Assembly: GCA_024642185.1 (NCBI GenBank)
Contig: JAHEBR010000128.1
Span: forward strand, 1 to 6,180
Direction: 5' to 3'
DNA length: 6,180 bases
Source of the DNA: Marivivens sp.
Lineage (GTDB): Bacteria; Pseudomonadota; Alphaproteobacteria; Rhodobacterales; Rhodobacteraceae
Position 1 is the stretch's first letter, and each line of letters opens with the position of its first letter. Below, piece by piece: positions 1-5,121 of this stretch. Position numbers and translations under genes: made by a program. Below the pieces are notes generated by a model, which searched no databases, was not told the DNA's origin, and worked only from the letters and a program-made list of their open reading frames with translations.

Positions 1-554
1 TGAAGTCAGCGGTTCTTTATACGGCGCTTGCCCTCGTTGCAAACGTGGCGATTGCGGGGTCGGCGCTTGAGGAGCTGCGCGAAGGCGACATGACGAAGCT
101 TGCGGTTCATGCAGAGCCGGTGGCGGTCAGCGAGGCGCCTTTCGCGGGACCTGAGGGCGACGTCACCTTGGCCGATTTCGAAGGCAAGGTGCTTCTGGTG
201 AACTTCTGGGCGACATGGTGCGCCCCTTGCCGCGAGGAGATGCCGTCGATCGCCGCGTTGAGCGAAGCTTTCCCCGCCGAGGAATTCGCGGTCATCACTA
301 TCGCCACTGGGCGCAATCCCGCCCCTGCCATCGAAAAATTCCTTGGCGAAATCGGCCTTGAAGAGATGCCCGTCTACACCGACCTCAAACAGCGCCTCGC
401 CCGCGAGATGGGGGTGATGGGTCTGCCGGTCACAATCCTGATCGACCGTGAGGGGCGCGAAGTCGCGCGGCTGGTGGGTGGCGCGGATTGGGGCAGCGAG
501 AGCGCCAAGGCGCTCATCGGCGCGCTCATCGGCGACGATGTAGCGGAAAACTAG
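1..554 (+). CDS. TlpA-like periplasmic thiol:disulfide oxidoreductase, 5' end outside window
   Basis: A thioredoxin-fold protein of the TlpA/ResA type, which usually reduces disulfides in the periplasm, for example during cytochrome c or oxidase maturation. The reading frame is open from the first base. Bases 1-2 are TG, so a start codon probably begins one base before the window; that gives about 184 residues opening with a hydrophobic stretch (LYTALALVANVAIAG) that fits a signal peptide or membrane anchor. A GTG at 45 would cut this stretch off and is not preferred. On that numbering the active site WCAPC has its cysteines near residues 74 and 77, preceded by NFWAT, and the cis-proline loop MGLPVT lies near residues 140-145. 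The C-terminus carries a perfect 12-bp tandem repeat. The stop TAG at 552-554 overlaps the stop of the opposing yqgE. The family is clear; the specific substrate is not. A DsbD-domain gene lies nearby and could be a redox partner (inference). Confidence 0.9.
   Translation, partial: KSAVLYTALALVANVAIAGSALEELREGDMTKLAVHAEPVAVSEAPFAGPEGDVTLADFEGKVLLVNFWATWCAPCREEMPSIAALSEAFPAEEFAVITIATGRNPAPAIEKFLGEIGLEEMPVYTDLKQRLAREMGVMGLPVTILIDREGREVARLVGGADWGSESAKALIGALIGDDVAEN
510..533 (+). repeat. Perfect 12-bp in-frame tandem duplication in the tlpA-like gene
   Basis: GCGCTCATCGGC occurs twice back to back (510-521 and 522-533), in frame, encoding Ala-Leu-Ile-Gly twice just before the acidic C-terminal tail. 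It lies outside the catalytic core, so it is probably neutral; it may be a recent slippage duplication. Confidence 0.9.
551..554. other. CTAG shared by two convergent stop codons (tlpA-like / yqgE)
   Basis: The palindrome CTAG supplies TAG to the tlpA-like gene (552-554) on the plus strand and TAG to yqgE (553-551) on the minus strand. The genes overlap by 4 bp and leave no room for an intergenic terminator; I see no hairpin with a U-tract nearby. Confidence 0.95.
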
Positions 555-1120
555 GCGCGGCCGGCCGAAGCCGAGAGGATCAGCGGGTCAATCCCCATCG
601 TCTTGAGCGCGGCGGTCCATTTGTGTTCGTTGGCGCGACCAAAGAGAATATCGGACCGCGCATCGCAGGTGAGCCAGCCGTTGGCGGCAATCTCGTCCTC
701 GAGCTGCCCCGGCCCCCAGCCGGCATAGCCGAGCGCCAGCATCGAAGAGGCTGGCCCCTCGCCCTTGGCGATCTCTTCCAGAATCTCGGTCGTGGCGGTC
801 ATGGCCACCTGACCGTCAACCTTCATCGTGCCGGTCTCGGCCTCGTAATCCGCCGAGTGCAGCACAAACCCGCGGCCATGCTCGACCGGCCCGCCGAAAT
901 GCACGCGGATATCGCGCAGGCCTTCGCCAACGGGGATGGCCAGTTGCTCGAGAAGATCGGCAAAGCGGATATCGGTCGCGGGCTTGTTGACGATCAACCC
1001 CATCGCGCCATCGTCGGAATGCGCGCAGAGATAGACGACGCTATGCTCGAACCTTGGATCGCCCATGCCCGGCATGGCGATCAGCATCTTGCCCGTGAAA
1101 TCCGACGATACCTGCTTCAT
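551..1120 (-). CDS. yqgE: YqgE/AlgH family protein (UPF0301)
   Basis: A 189-residue protein of the YqgE/AlgH family (DUF179), widespread in proteobacteria and without an established biochemical activity. Family hallmarks are clear: MLIAMPGMGDPRFEHSVVY at residues 12-30, GAMGLIVNKP at 38-47, HFGGPVEHGRGFVLHS at 74-89, and LGYAGWGPGQLEDEI at 130-144. There is no signal peptide, so it should be cytoplasmic. The frame is open upstream to 1207, but the ATG at 1118-1120 gives the normal family N-terminus, starting 12 residues before the conserved LIAMPG. An AGGG lies only 2 bases before this ATG, closer than a usual ribosome binding site. It is convergent with the tlpA-like gene, sharing CTAG at 551-554 as stop codons on both strands, and divergent from the DsbD-domain gene. 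Identity is certain at family level; the role is unknown. Confidence 0.94.
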   Translation of the reverse strand: MKQVSSDFTGKMLIAMPGMGDPRFEHSVVYLCAHSDDGAMGLIVNKPATDIRFADLLEQLAIPVGEGLRDIRVHFGGPVEHGRGFVLHSADYEAETGTMKVDGQVAMTATTEILEEIAKGEGPASSMLALGYAGWGPGQLEDEIAANGWLTCDARSDILFGRANEHKWTAALKTMGIDPLILSASAGRA

Positions 1121-1126
1121 ATCCCT

Positions 1127-1155
1127 AGGATGTGGTGCGCCCCTGCTACGTTCAA
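1127..1155 (-). promoter_or_regulatory. Candidate yqgE promoter
   Basis: Read leftward, TTGAAC (1155-1150), a 17-base spacer and CATCCT (1132-1127) form a weak sigma70-like match. The -10 ends 6 bases before the yqgE ATG, so a transcript from it would have almost no leader. The -35 is fair and the -10 poor (3 of 6 to TATAAT). This is pattern reading only. Confidence 0.25.
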
Positions 1156-1188
1156 GGGGTTGGACACGCGATCCTCGCCACAACGTGA

Positions 1189-1217
1189 CTTTCCTTGGCC
1201 GCAACATTTCCTATTGT
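1189..1217 (+). promoter_or_regulatory. Candidate promoter of the DsbD-domain gene
   Basis: TATTGT at 1212-1217 (4 of 6 to TATAAT) ends 7 bases before the ATG at 1225. Only a poor -35 (CTTTCC or TTTCCT near 1189-1195) sits at 16-17 bases. No Shine-Dalgarno sequence is visible before the ATG, which would fit a leaderless or near-leaderless mRNA. The rest of the 104-bp gap 1121-1224 shows no clear operator, hairpin or small gene. Confidence 0.25.
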
Positions 1218-1224
1218 CGGCGCG

Positions 1225-2028
1225 ATGATCCGCTTTCGAACCCTTCTTTTCGCGCTCGCCCTTCTCGCGCCCGCCCCTCTCTTTGCGGGAGAGGGCGGCG
1301 AGCCTGCCAGCATTCGCATCCTTCCGGGCTGGAAATCCACCGAAGGGCACCATTTCATCGGTGTCGAAATCTCGCTGGAGCCCGGCTGGAAGACCTACTG
1401 GCGCGCGCCGGGCGAGGCCGGGATTCCCCCCTACTGGGATTGGAGCGGCAGCGAGAATGTCGCCGATCTCGCGATCCATTGGCCGGTGCCGGAAGTCTTT
1501 GAATACGCGGGGCTCGACGTGATCGGCTATCATGATCGGGTCGTCATCCCGATCGAGATCACGCCCTCCGACACAGGCGCGCCCGCGCGTCTTTCCGGCC
1601 ATGCCGAAATCGGCGTCTGCCACGAGATTTGCGTGCCCTTCTCATTCGACTTCGCCCTCGATCTCGAGGAAGGCGGGCGCAAGGTTCCGGCCATCATTGC
1701 CGCAATGATCGACCAACCCGTTTCCGCCGAAACCGCCAAGGTTGAGGCCGTCACCTGTCAGGCCGAGCCGACAGCCAAGGGCCTCAAGATCACTGCCAAG
1801 CTGACGATGCCCTCTGCCGGTTCTCCCGAGGTTGTAGTGATCGAATCGGGCGATGGCGATATCTGGGCCTCGGGGGCCAGCTCCGCCCGTGTCGGCAATG
1901 TGCTGACCGCCAGCGCCGAGATGATGAACCTCTATGGAGACCCCATCGCGCTCAACCGCTCGGCCATGCGGATCACCGTTTTGGGCAGCGACCGTGCGGT
2001 GGATATCCTCGGCTGCCCCGGCGGCTAG
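1225..2028 (+). CDS. Secreted DsbD N-terminal-type domain protein
   Basis: A 267-residue protein matching the periplasmic N-terminal domain of the disulfide reductase DsbD (protein-disulfide reductase DsbD domain family). In full-length DsbD this domain passes electrons from the membrane domain to periplasmic thiol proteins. Residues 1-21 form a signal peptide: basic MIRFR, a hydrophobic core, then likely cleavage after APLFA. The mature part has the family-like stretch LEPGWKTYWRAPGEAGIPP (51-69) and a cysteine pair in GVCHEICVPF (Cys132, Cys136; C-x3-C). Two further cysteines are Cys178 and Cys264. No transmembrane or C-terminal thioredoxin domain follows, so it is a stand-alone domain. ATG at 1225 is chosen because it begins the signal peptide; a TTG at 1195 adds ten residues in front of it. 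The stop shares CTAG with the opposing Tag-family gene. The family call is good; its redox partner is unknown. Confidence 0.85.
   Translation: MIRFRTLLFALALLAPAPLFAGEGGEPASIRILPGWKSTEGHHFIGVEISLEPGWKTYWRAPGEAGIPPYWDWSGSENVADLAIHWPVPEVFEYAGLDVIGYHDRVVIPIEITPSDTGAPARLSGHAEIGVCHEICVPFSFDFALDLEEGGRKVPAIIAAMIDQPVSAETAKVEAVTCQAEPTAKGLKITAKLTMPSAGSPEVVVIESGDGDIWASGASSARVGNVLTASAEMMNLYGDPIALNRSAMRITVLGSDRAVDILGCPGG
2025..2028. other. CTAG shared by two convergent stop codons (DsbD-domain / Tag-family)
   Basis: The same arrangement as at 551-554: TAG at 2026-2028 ends the DsbD-domain gene and TAG read leftward (2027-2025) ends the Tag-family gene. Again there is no space for a conventional terminator between them. 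Confidence 0.95.
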
Positions 2029-2690
2029 ACCGTCATCGCCAGAAGCCGGCTCACCGCGCTGAGGGATCGGCCCGATTGGGCGCTCCAGTCGTTGAACGCC
2101 GCCTGAACCGCCGCCAGTTCCCGTTTTGACGAAGGCTCTTTTTCGACAATCCCCTCGGCGATTAGCCGGGCGACCACATCGGGGCTGAAGATGAAACTCG
2201 GCTTGCCCACCGCGCGGCAAACCCGCTGGCCGGTATTGCCCCCGAGCCGAGAGCCGCGCTTTTTCAGGAAATCAAGAAGGCCGATGTAGTCCTCGTCGGG
2301 CCAATCGGCGAATACCTTAGCGGCGGAGCCTTTCTCTCGGGCCAGATCGGTCAGGAACACGGCATTCTCGATCACCGCCATGATCTTCGGCCCATTGCGC
2401 ACGATCCCCTTGTCGGCCAGAAGCCGCGCCAATTCGTCGTCGCCATACATGGCGACCCGCGCCGGCGCGAAGCCTTCGAAGGCCGCCTCGAAGCCAGACC
2501 ATTTGGCCTCGATCACCTTCCAGCTGAACCCCGCCTGAAAAATCGCCCGCGCCATTTCGGCAAGCCACTTGCCATCTGGCAGTGCGGCAAGCTCGGCCTT
2601 CGTTTTCGCCTTGGGCAGATGCGCCTCGACCGCCTCCACGCTTCCTTTGCGCTGAACCGCAATCGCATAGAGGGCGTCGAAACTGCGCAT
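2025..2690 (-). CDS. tag: Tag-family DNA-3-methyladenine glycosylase-like protein, divergent
   Basis: A 221-residue helix-hairpin-helix protein resembling DNA-3-methyladenine glycosylase I (Tag), which removes 3-methyladenine in base-excision repair. The core matches E. coli Tag as I recall it: FQAGFSWKVI (51-60) against its QQAGLSW segment, DELARLLADKGIVRNGPKI (85-103) followed by a conserved ENA (108-110), and LKKRG (142-146). It lacks the N-terminal Cys/His and C-terminal His-x3-Cys zinc ligands of Tag, having one cysteine (158) and one histidine (24) in all. The base-recognition Glu38 of Tag aligns with Ala49; the neighbouring Trp is kept (Trp57). ATG at 2688-2690 is chosen because GGAG (2697-2700) lies 6 bases upstream and it overlaps the moaB stop as TGATG, implying translational coupling. 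It is the last gene of a udg-moaB-tag operon. Fold family is likely; 3-methyladenine activity is uncertain. Confidence 0.8.
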   Translation of the reverse strand: MRSFDALYAIAVQRKGSVEAVEAHLPKAKTKAELAALPDGKWLAEMARAIFQAGFSWKVIEAKWSGFEAAFEGFAPARVAMYGDDELARLLADKGIVRNGPKIMAVIENAVFLTDLAREKGSAAKVFADWPDEDYIGLLDFLKKRGSRLGGNTGQRVCRAVGKPSFIFSPDVVARLIAEGIVEKEPSSKRELAAVQAAFNDWSAQSGRSLSAVSRLLAMTV

Positions 2691-3232
2691 CACTTTCTCC
2701 GCAAGTGCTCGTCGAGCCTTGGAAAAATCTCGACGAAATTGCAGGGCCGGTGGCGATAATCGAACTGGGCCTTGAGGATCTCGTCCCATGCATCCTTGCA
2801 GGCGCCGGGGCTTCCGGGCAGGGCGAACAAATAGGTGCCATTGGCCACGCCGCCGGTCGCGCGGGATTGAACCGCGCTGGTTCCGATTTTCTGCATCGAG
2901 ACGATCGTGAAAACGGTGGCGAAAGCTTCGATTTCCTTTTCATAGACATCACGGTGCGCCTCGACCGTCACATCGCGCCCCGTCAGGCCCGTGCCGCCGG
3001 TCGAGATCACAACGTCGATCTCCGGATCCGCACACCATGCGCGCAGTTGCTCGGCGATCTGTGCCCGCTCGTCCTGAATGATCTTGCGATCGGCAAGGAT
3101 ATGCCCTGCCTCGGCGATCCGGCCGACGAGCGTATCGCCCGAACGATCCTCGGCAAGCGTGCGGGTGTCACTCACCGTCAAAACGGCGATGCGGACAGGG
3201 AGGAACTCTTTGCTTTCGTCGATACGGCTCAT
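2690..3232 (-). CDS. moaB: Molybdenum cofactor biosynthesis protein MoaB
   Basis: A 180-residue member of the MoaB/MogA family, which acts in molybdopterin adenylylation during molybdenum cofactor synthesis; the exact role of MoaB in bacteria that also have MogA is debated. It aligns with E. coli MoaB almost end to end: FLPVRIAVLTVSDTR (10-24), the pterin-binding loop STGGTGLTGRD (77-87), GTSAVQSRATGGVANGTY (117-134), FALPGSPGAC (136-145) and the C-terminal RPCNF (162-166). The length is normal. The start ATG at 3230-3232 lies 11 bp after the upstream udg stop, with a weak purine-rich GAAGAAAG before it. Its TGA stop shares one base with the ATG of the Tag-family gene. It is the middle gene of the leftward operon, although its function has no obvious link to the two flanking DNA glycosylase genes. 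Confidence 0.95.
   Translation of the reverse strand: MSRIDESKEFLPVRIAVLTVSDTRTLAEDRSGDTLVGRIAEAGHILADRKIIQDERAQIAEQLRAWCADPEIDVVISTGGTGLTGRDVTVEAHRDVYEKEIEAFATVFTIVSMQKIGTSAVQSRATGGVANGTYLFALPGSPGACKDAWDEILKAQFDYRHRPCNFVEIFPRLDEHLRRK
2697..2700 (-). promoter_or_regulatory. Shine-Dalgarno GGAG for the Tag-family gene
   Basis: GGAG (within GGAGAAAGTG) lies 6 bases before the ATG at 2690, inside the 3' end of moaB. It decides the start against longer in-frame extensions that would run into moaB. Confidence 0.7.
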
Positions 3233-3243
3233 CGGGGCTTTCT

Positions 3244-4035
3244 TCAGGACTTGAGGCGCGCCTTGAGGGCCAGAAGATCGGCCCAGGCTTCGCGCTTGGC
3301 GGCGGGATTTCGCAAAAGATAGGCGGGGTGGAACATCGGCAGGGCGGGCTTGCCCAGAACCTGTGTCCAGTTGCCCCGAAGGCGGGTGATGCCGGTCTGG
3401 CCAAGAAGCGCCTGACAGGGCGTGTTGCCCACCATCACCACGACCTCGGGATCAATGAGCTCGATATGCCGCTGCACGAAGGGCAGGAGCATCCCTATTT
3501 CGGCCGCATCCGGCGTGCGGTTCGATGGCGGGCGCCATGGCGAGACATTGGTGATGTAGACGGCGCTCTGGGCATCGGGGCTTGTCCGGCTGAGGCCAAT
3601 CGCGTCGAACATCCGATCAAGCAGCTGTCCGGCGCGGCCGACGAAAGGCCGCCCCTCGATATCCTCCTCACGCCCCGGCGCTTCGCCGACGATCATCACG
3701 CGGGCGGCGGCGTTGCCGTCGCTGAAGACGGTGTTCTTCGCGCCCCGCTTCAATTCGCACAGATCAAAGCCGGAAACCGCCTCTCGCAATTCATCCAGCG
3801 TTGCCGCACGGGCGGCGGCGGCACGGGCCATGGCAGGGGCGTCAACGGCAGGGGCAGGCTCGGGAATCGGCGGGCGGGCGGGTTGAGCGGGCGCAATCGC
3901 TGCCTGCGGCTTGGCCTCTTCTGCCGAAGCGGCATAGCGGTCGGCGGGCGCGTCGAGCATGGCCTCGTCGGCCCCCATCTCGACCTGCCATTCGAGCGCG
4001 GCCCGCGAGGCCCAATATCCCTCAGGAGATTCCAT
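3244..4035 (-). CDS. Uracil-DNA glycosylase, family-4-like, lacking most Fe-S ligands
   Basis: A 263-residue uracil-DNA glycosylase-superfamily protein, which would excise uracil from DNA. Residues 117-142 carry motif 1 (GEAPGREED) followed by GRPFVGRAGQLLDRM, as in thermostable family-4 enzymes; YITNV is at 160-164 and motif 2 HPAYLLR at 236-242. Compared with Thermus family-4 UDG as I recall it, the four cysteines that hold a 4Fe-4S cluster align with Phe90, Cys93, Trp167 and Met182, so three of four are gone. The N-terminus has an extra segment (EWQVEMGADEAM, 15-26) and an Ala/Pro-rich linker (about 38-78). ATG at 4033-4035 is preferred; an in-frame GTG at 4116 would run into the pyrB promoter. 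No clear Shine-Dalgarno is present. It is the first gene of a leftward operon with moaB and the Tag-family gene. The superfamily call is firm; loss of the cluster is inferred from sequence. Confidence 0.9.
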   Translation of the reverse strand: MESPEGYWASRAALEWQVEMGADEAMLDAPADRYAASAEEAKPQAAIAPAQPARPPIPEPAPAVDAPAMARAAAARAATLDELREAVSGFDLCELKRGAKNTVFSDGNAAARVMIVGEAPGREEDIEGRPFVGRAGQLLDRMFDAIGLSRTSPDAQSAVYITNVSPWRPPSNRTPDAAEIGMLLPFVQRHIELIDPEVVVMVGNTPCQALLGQTGITRLRGNWTQVLGKPALPMFHPAYLLRNPAAKREAWADLLALKARLKS

Positions 4036-4041
4036 AGGCCA

Positions 4042-4070
4042 AGGATAGGCCGGATCGGCGGCAATGTGCA
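4042..4070 (-). promoter_or_regulatory. Candidate promoter of the udg-moaB-tag operon
   Basis: Read leftward, TGCACA (4070-4065), a 17-base spacer and TATCCT (4047-4042) each match consensus at 4 of 6 positions. The -10 ends 6 bases before the udg ATG, so transcription would begin at or next to the start codon. It lies back to back with, and does not overlap, the pyrB promoter. Confidence 0.35.
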
Positions 4071-4097
4071 GGGGCAATCCGCCACCCCAAACCAGCC

Positions 4098-4126
4098 TTG
4101 CCGCGGCGCGGCGCACTTTCTATAAG
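4098..4126 (+). promoter_or_regulatory. pyrB promoter (TTGCCG-N17-TATAAG)
   Basis: TTGCCG at 4098-4103, exactly 17 bases, then TATAAG at 4121-4126 give the best sigma70-type match in the window. Transcription would start near 4133, leaving a leader of about 20 bases, too short for a PyrR-type attenuator or UTP-sensing leader peptide. Any pyrimidine control would therefore have to act at initiation or on the enzyme. Confidence 0.65.
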
Positions 4127-4142
4127 CAGGAAAATCCGATCC

Positions 4143-4148
4143 AGAGGG
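4143..4148 (+). promoter_or_regulatory. pyrB Shine-Dalgarno AGAGGG
   Basis: AGAGGG ends 4 bases before the pyrB ATG at 4153 and supports that start. Confidence 0.7.
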
Positions 4149-4152
4149 TCTC

Positions 4153-5121
4153 ATGACTTTCCGCGCCCAGCATCTCCTCGGCATCGAGCATCTCGCCCCT
4201 GACGAAATCACGACGCTCCTCGATCTGTCCGACCGCTATGCCAACGAAAACCGCGACGGCATCGCCCACCGCGACGTTCTGGCGGGCCTCACGCAGATCA
4301 ACATGTTCTTCGAGAACTCGACCCGCACGCAGGCAAGCTTTGAGATTGCCGGCAAACGGCTCGGTGCGGATGTGATGAACATGGCGATGGCGCAGTCGAG
4401 CGTGAAGAAGGGCGAGACCCTGATCGACACGGCGCTCACGCTCAACGCCATGCACCCCGATCTTCTGGTGGTGCGCCATGGCGCCTCGGGCGCGGTCGAT
4501 CTTCTGGCGCAGAAGGTCAATTGCGCGGTCCTCAATGCGGGCGACGGGCGGCATGAACACCCCACCCAAGCGCTTCTCGATGCGCTCACGATCCGCCGCG
4601 CCAAGGGGCGGCTGCATCGCCTCTCGATCGCCATTTGTGGCGATGTCCTGCACAGCCGCGTGGCGCGGTCGAACATCCTGCTGCTGGGCAAGATGGAAAA
4701 CCGCGTGCGCCTTGTCGCCCCGCCGACGCTGATGCCTGCGGGCGCCGCCGAGCTGGGCGTCGAGGTCTTCGAGGACATGGAGAAGGGCCTCAAGGACGTG
4801 GACGTGGTGATGATGCTGCGGCTTCAGAAAGAGCGGATGGATGGCGGCTTTGTCCCCTCCGAGCGGGAATACTACCACCGCTTCGGCCTCGATGCGGCCA
4901 AGCTTTCCCGCGCCAAGCCCGATGCCATCGTCATGCACCCCGGCCCGATGAACCGCGGCGTCGAGATCGACGGAACCATCGCCGACGACATCAACCGCTC
5001 GGTGATCCAGACGCAGGTCGAGATGGGGGTCGCCGTGCGCATGGCCGCGATGGACCTTCTGGCACGCAACCTCAAGGCACGCCGCGCCGCGGCCAAGACC
5101 AGCGGGGGGGCTTGGGCATGA
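4153..5121 (+). CDS. pyrB: Aspartate carbamoyltransferase catalytic chain
   Basis: A 322-residue ATCase catalytic subunit. It joins carbamoyl phosphate and aspartate to make carbamoyl aspartate, the first committed step of UMP synthesis, in the cytoplasm. The carbamoyl-phosphate loop FFENSTRTQASFE is at 52-64, the mobile-loop SSVKKGET at 82-89, HPTQALLD at 136-143, the domain-linking CGDVLHSRVARS at 162-173, the aspartate-loop RLQKERM at 223-229 and HPGPMNRGVE at 262-271. All key residues appear intact and the length is normal. The start has a good promoter and Shine-Dalgarno. The stop TGA overlaps the ATG of the next gene (ATGA, 5118-5121), and a run of seven G lies at 5104-5110 just before it. 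The pairing with a dihydroorotase-like gene lacking catalytic residues suggests a Pseudomonas-like PyrB-PyrC' holoenzyme (inference). Confidence 0.98.
   Translation: MTFRAQHLLGIEHLAPDEITTLLDLSDRYANENRDGIAHRDVLAGLTQINMFFENSTRTQASFEIAGKRLGADVMNMAMAQSSVKKGETLIDTALTLNAMHPDLLVVRHGASGAVDLLAQKVNCAVLNAGDGRHEHPTQALLDALTIRRAKGRLHRLSIAICGDVLHSRVARSNILLLGKMENRVRLVAPPTLMPAGAAELGVEVFEDMEKGLKDVDVVMMLRLQKERMDGGFVPSEREYYHRFGLDAAKLSRAKPDAIVMHPGPMNRGVEIDGTIADDINRSVIQTQVEMGVAVRMAAMDLLARNLKARRAAAKTSGGAWA

Noticed and set aside
558..573. GC-rich palindrome and small hairpin (CGGCCGGCCG; CGGC-CGAA-GCCG) as a terminator for the tlpA-like gene
   Set aside because: The stem is short, no U-tract follows, and the bases encode the C-terminus of yqgE.
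488..1228. A plus-strand open frame of 246 codons across yqgE
   Set aside because: It is the shadow of yqgE, whose family motifs are unmistakable on the minus strand.
2691..2789. Upstream extension of the Tag-family frame into moaB
   Set aside because: The ATG at 2690 has GGAG at ideal spacing and the typical TGATG coupling; the extension is moaB sequence read in another frame.
4036..4116. Longer udg start at a GTG at 4114-4116
   Set aside because: The extra 27 residues show no conserved feature and would occupy the divergent promoter region; the ATG at 4035 fits better.
3328..4125. A plus-strand open frame of 265 codons across the uracil-DNA glycosylase gene
   Set aside because: It is a shadow frame: the opposite strand carries the GEAPG and HPAYLLR motifs, and this frame would end inside the pyrB promoter region.
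4127..4152. Pyrimidine-responsive leader or attenuator before pyrB
   Set aside because: Only about 20-26 bases separate the -10 from the ATG, too short for an attenuator or PyrR-binding leader.
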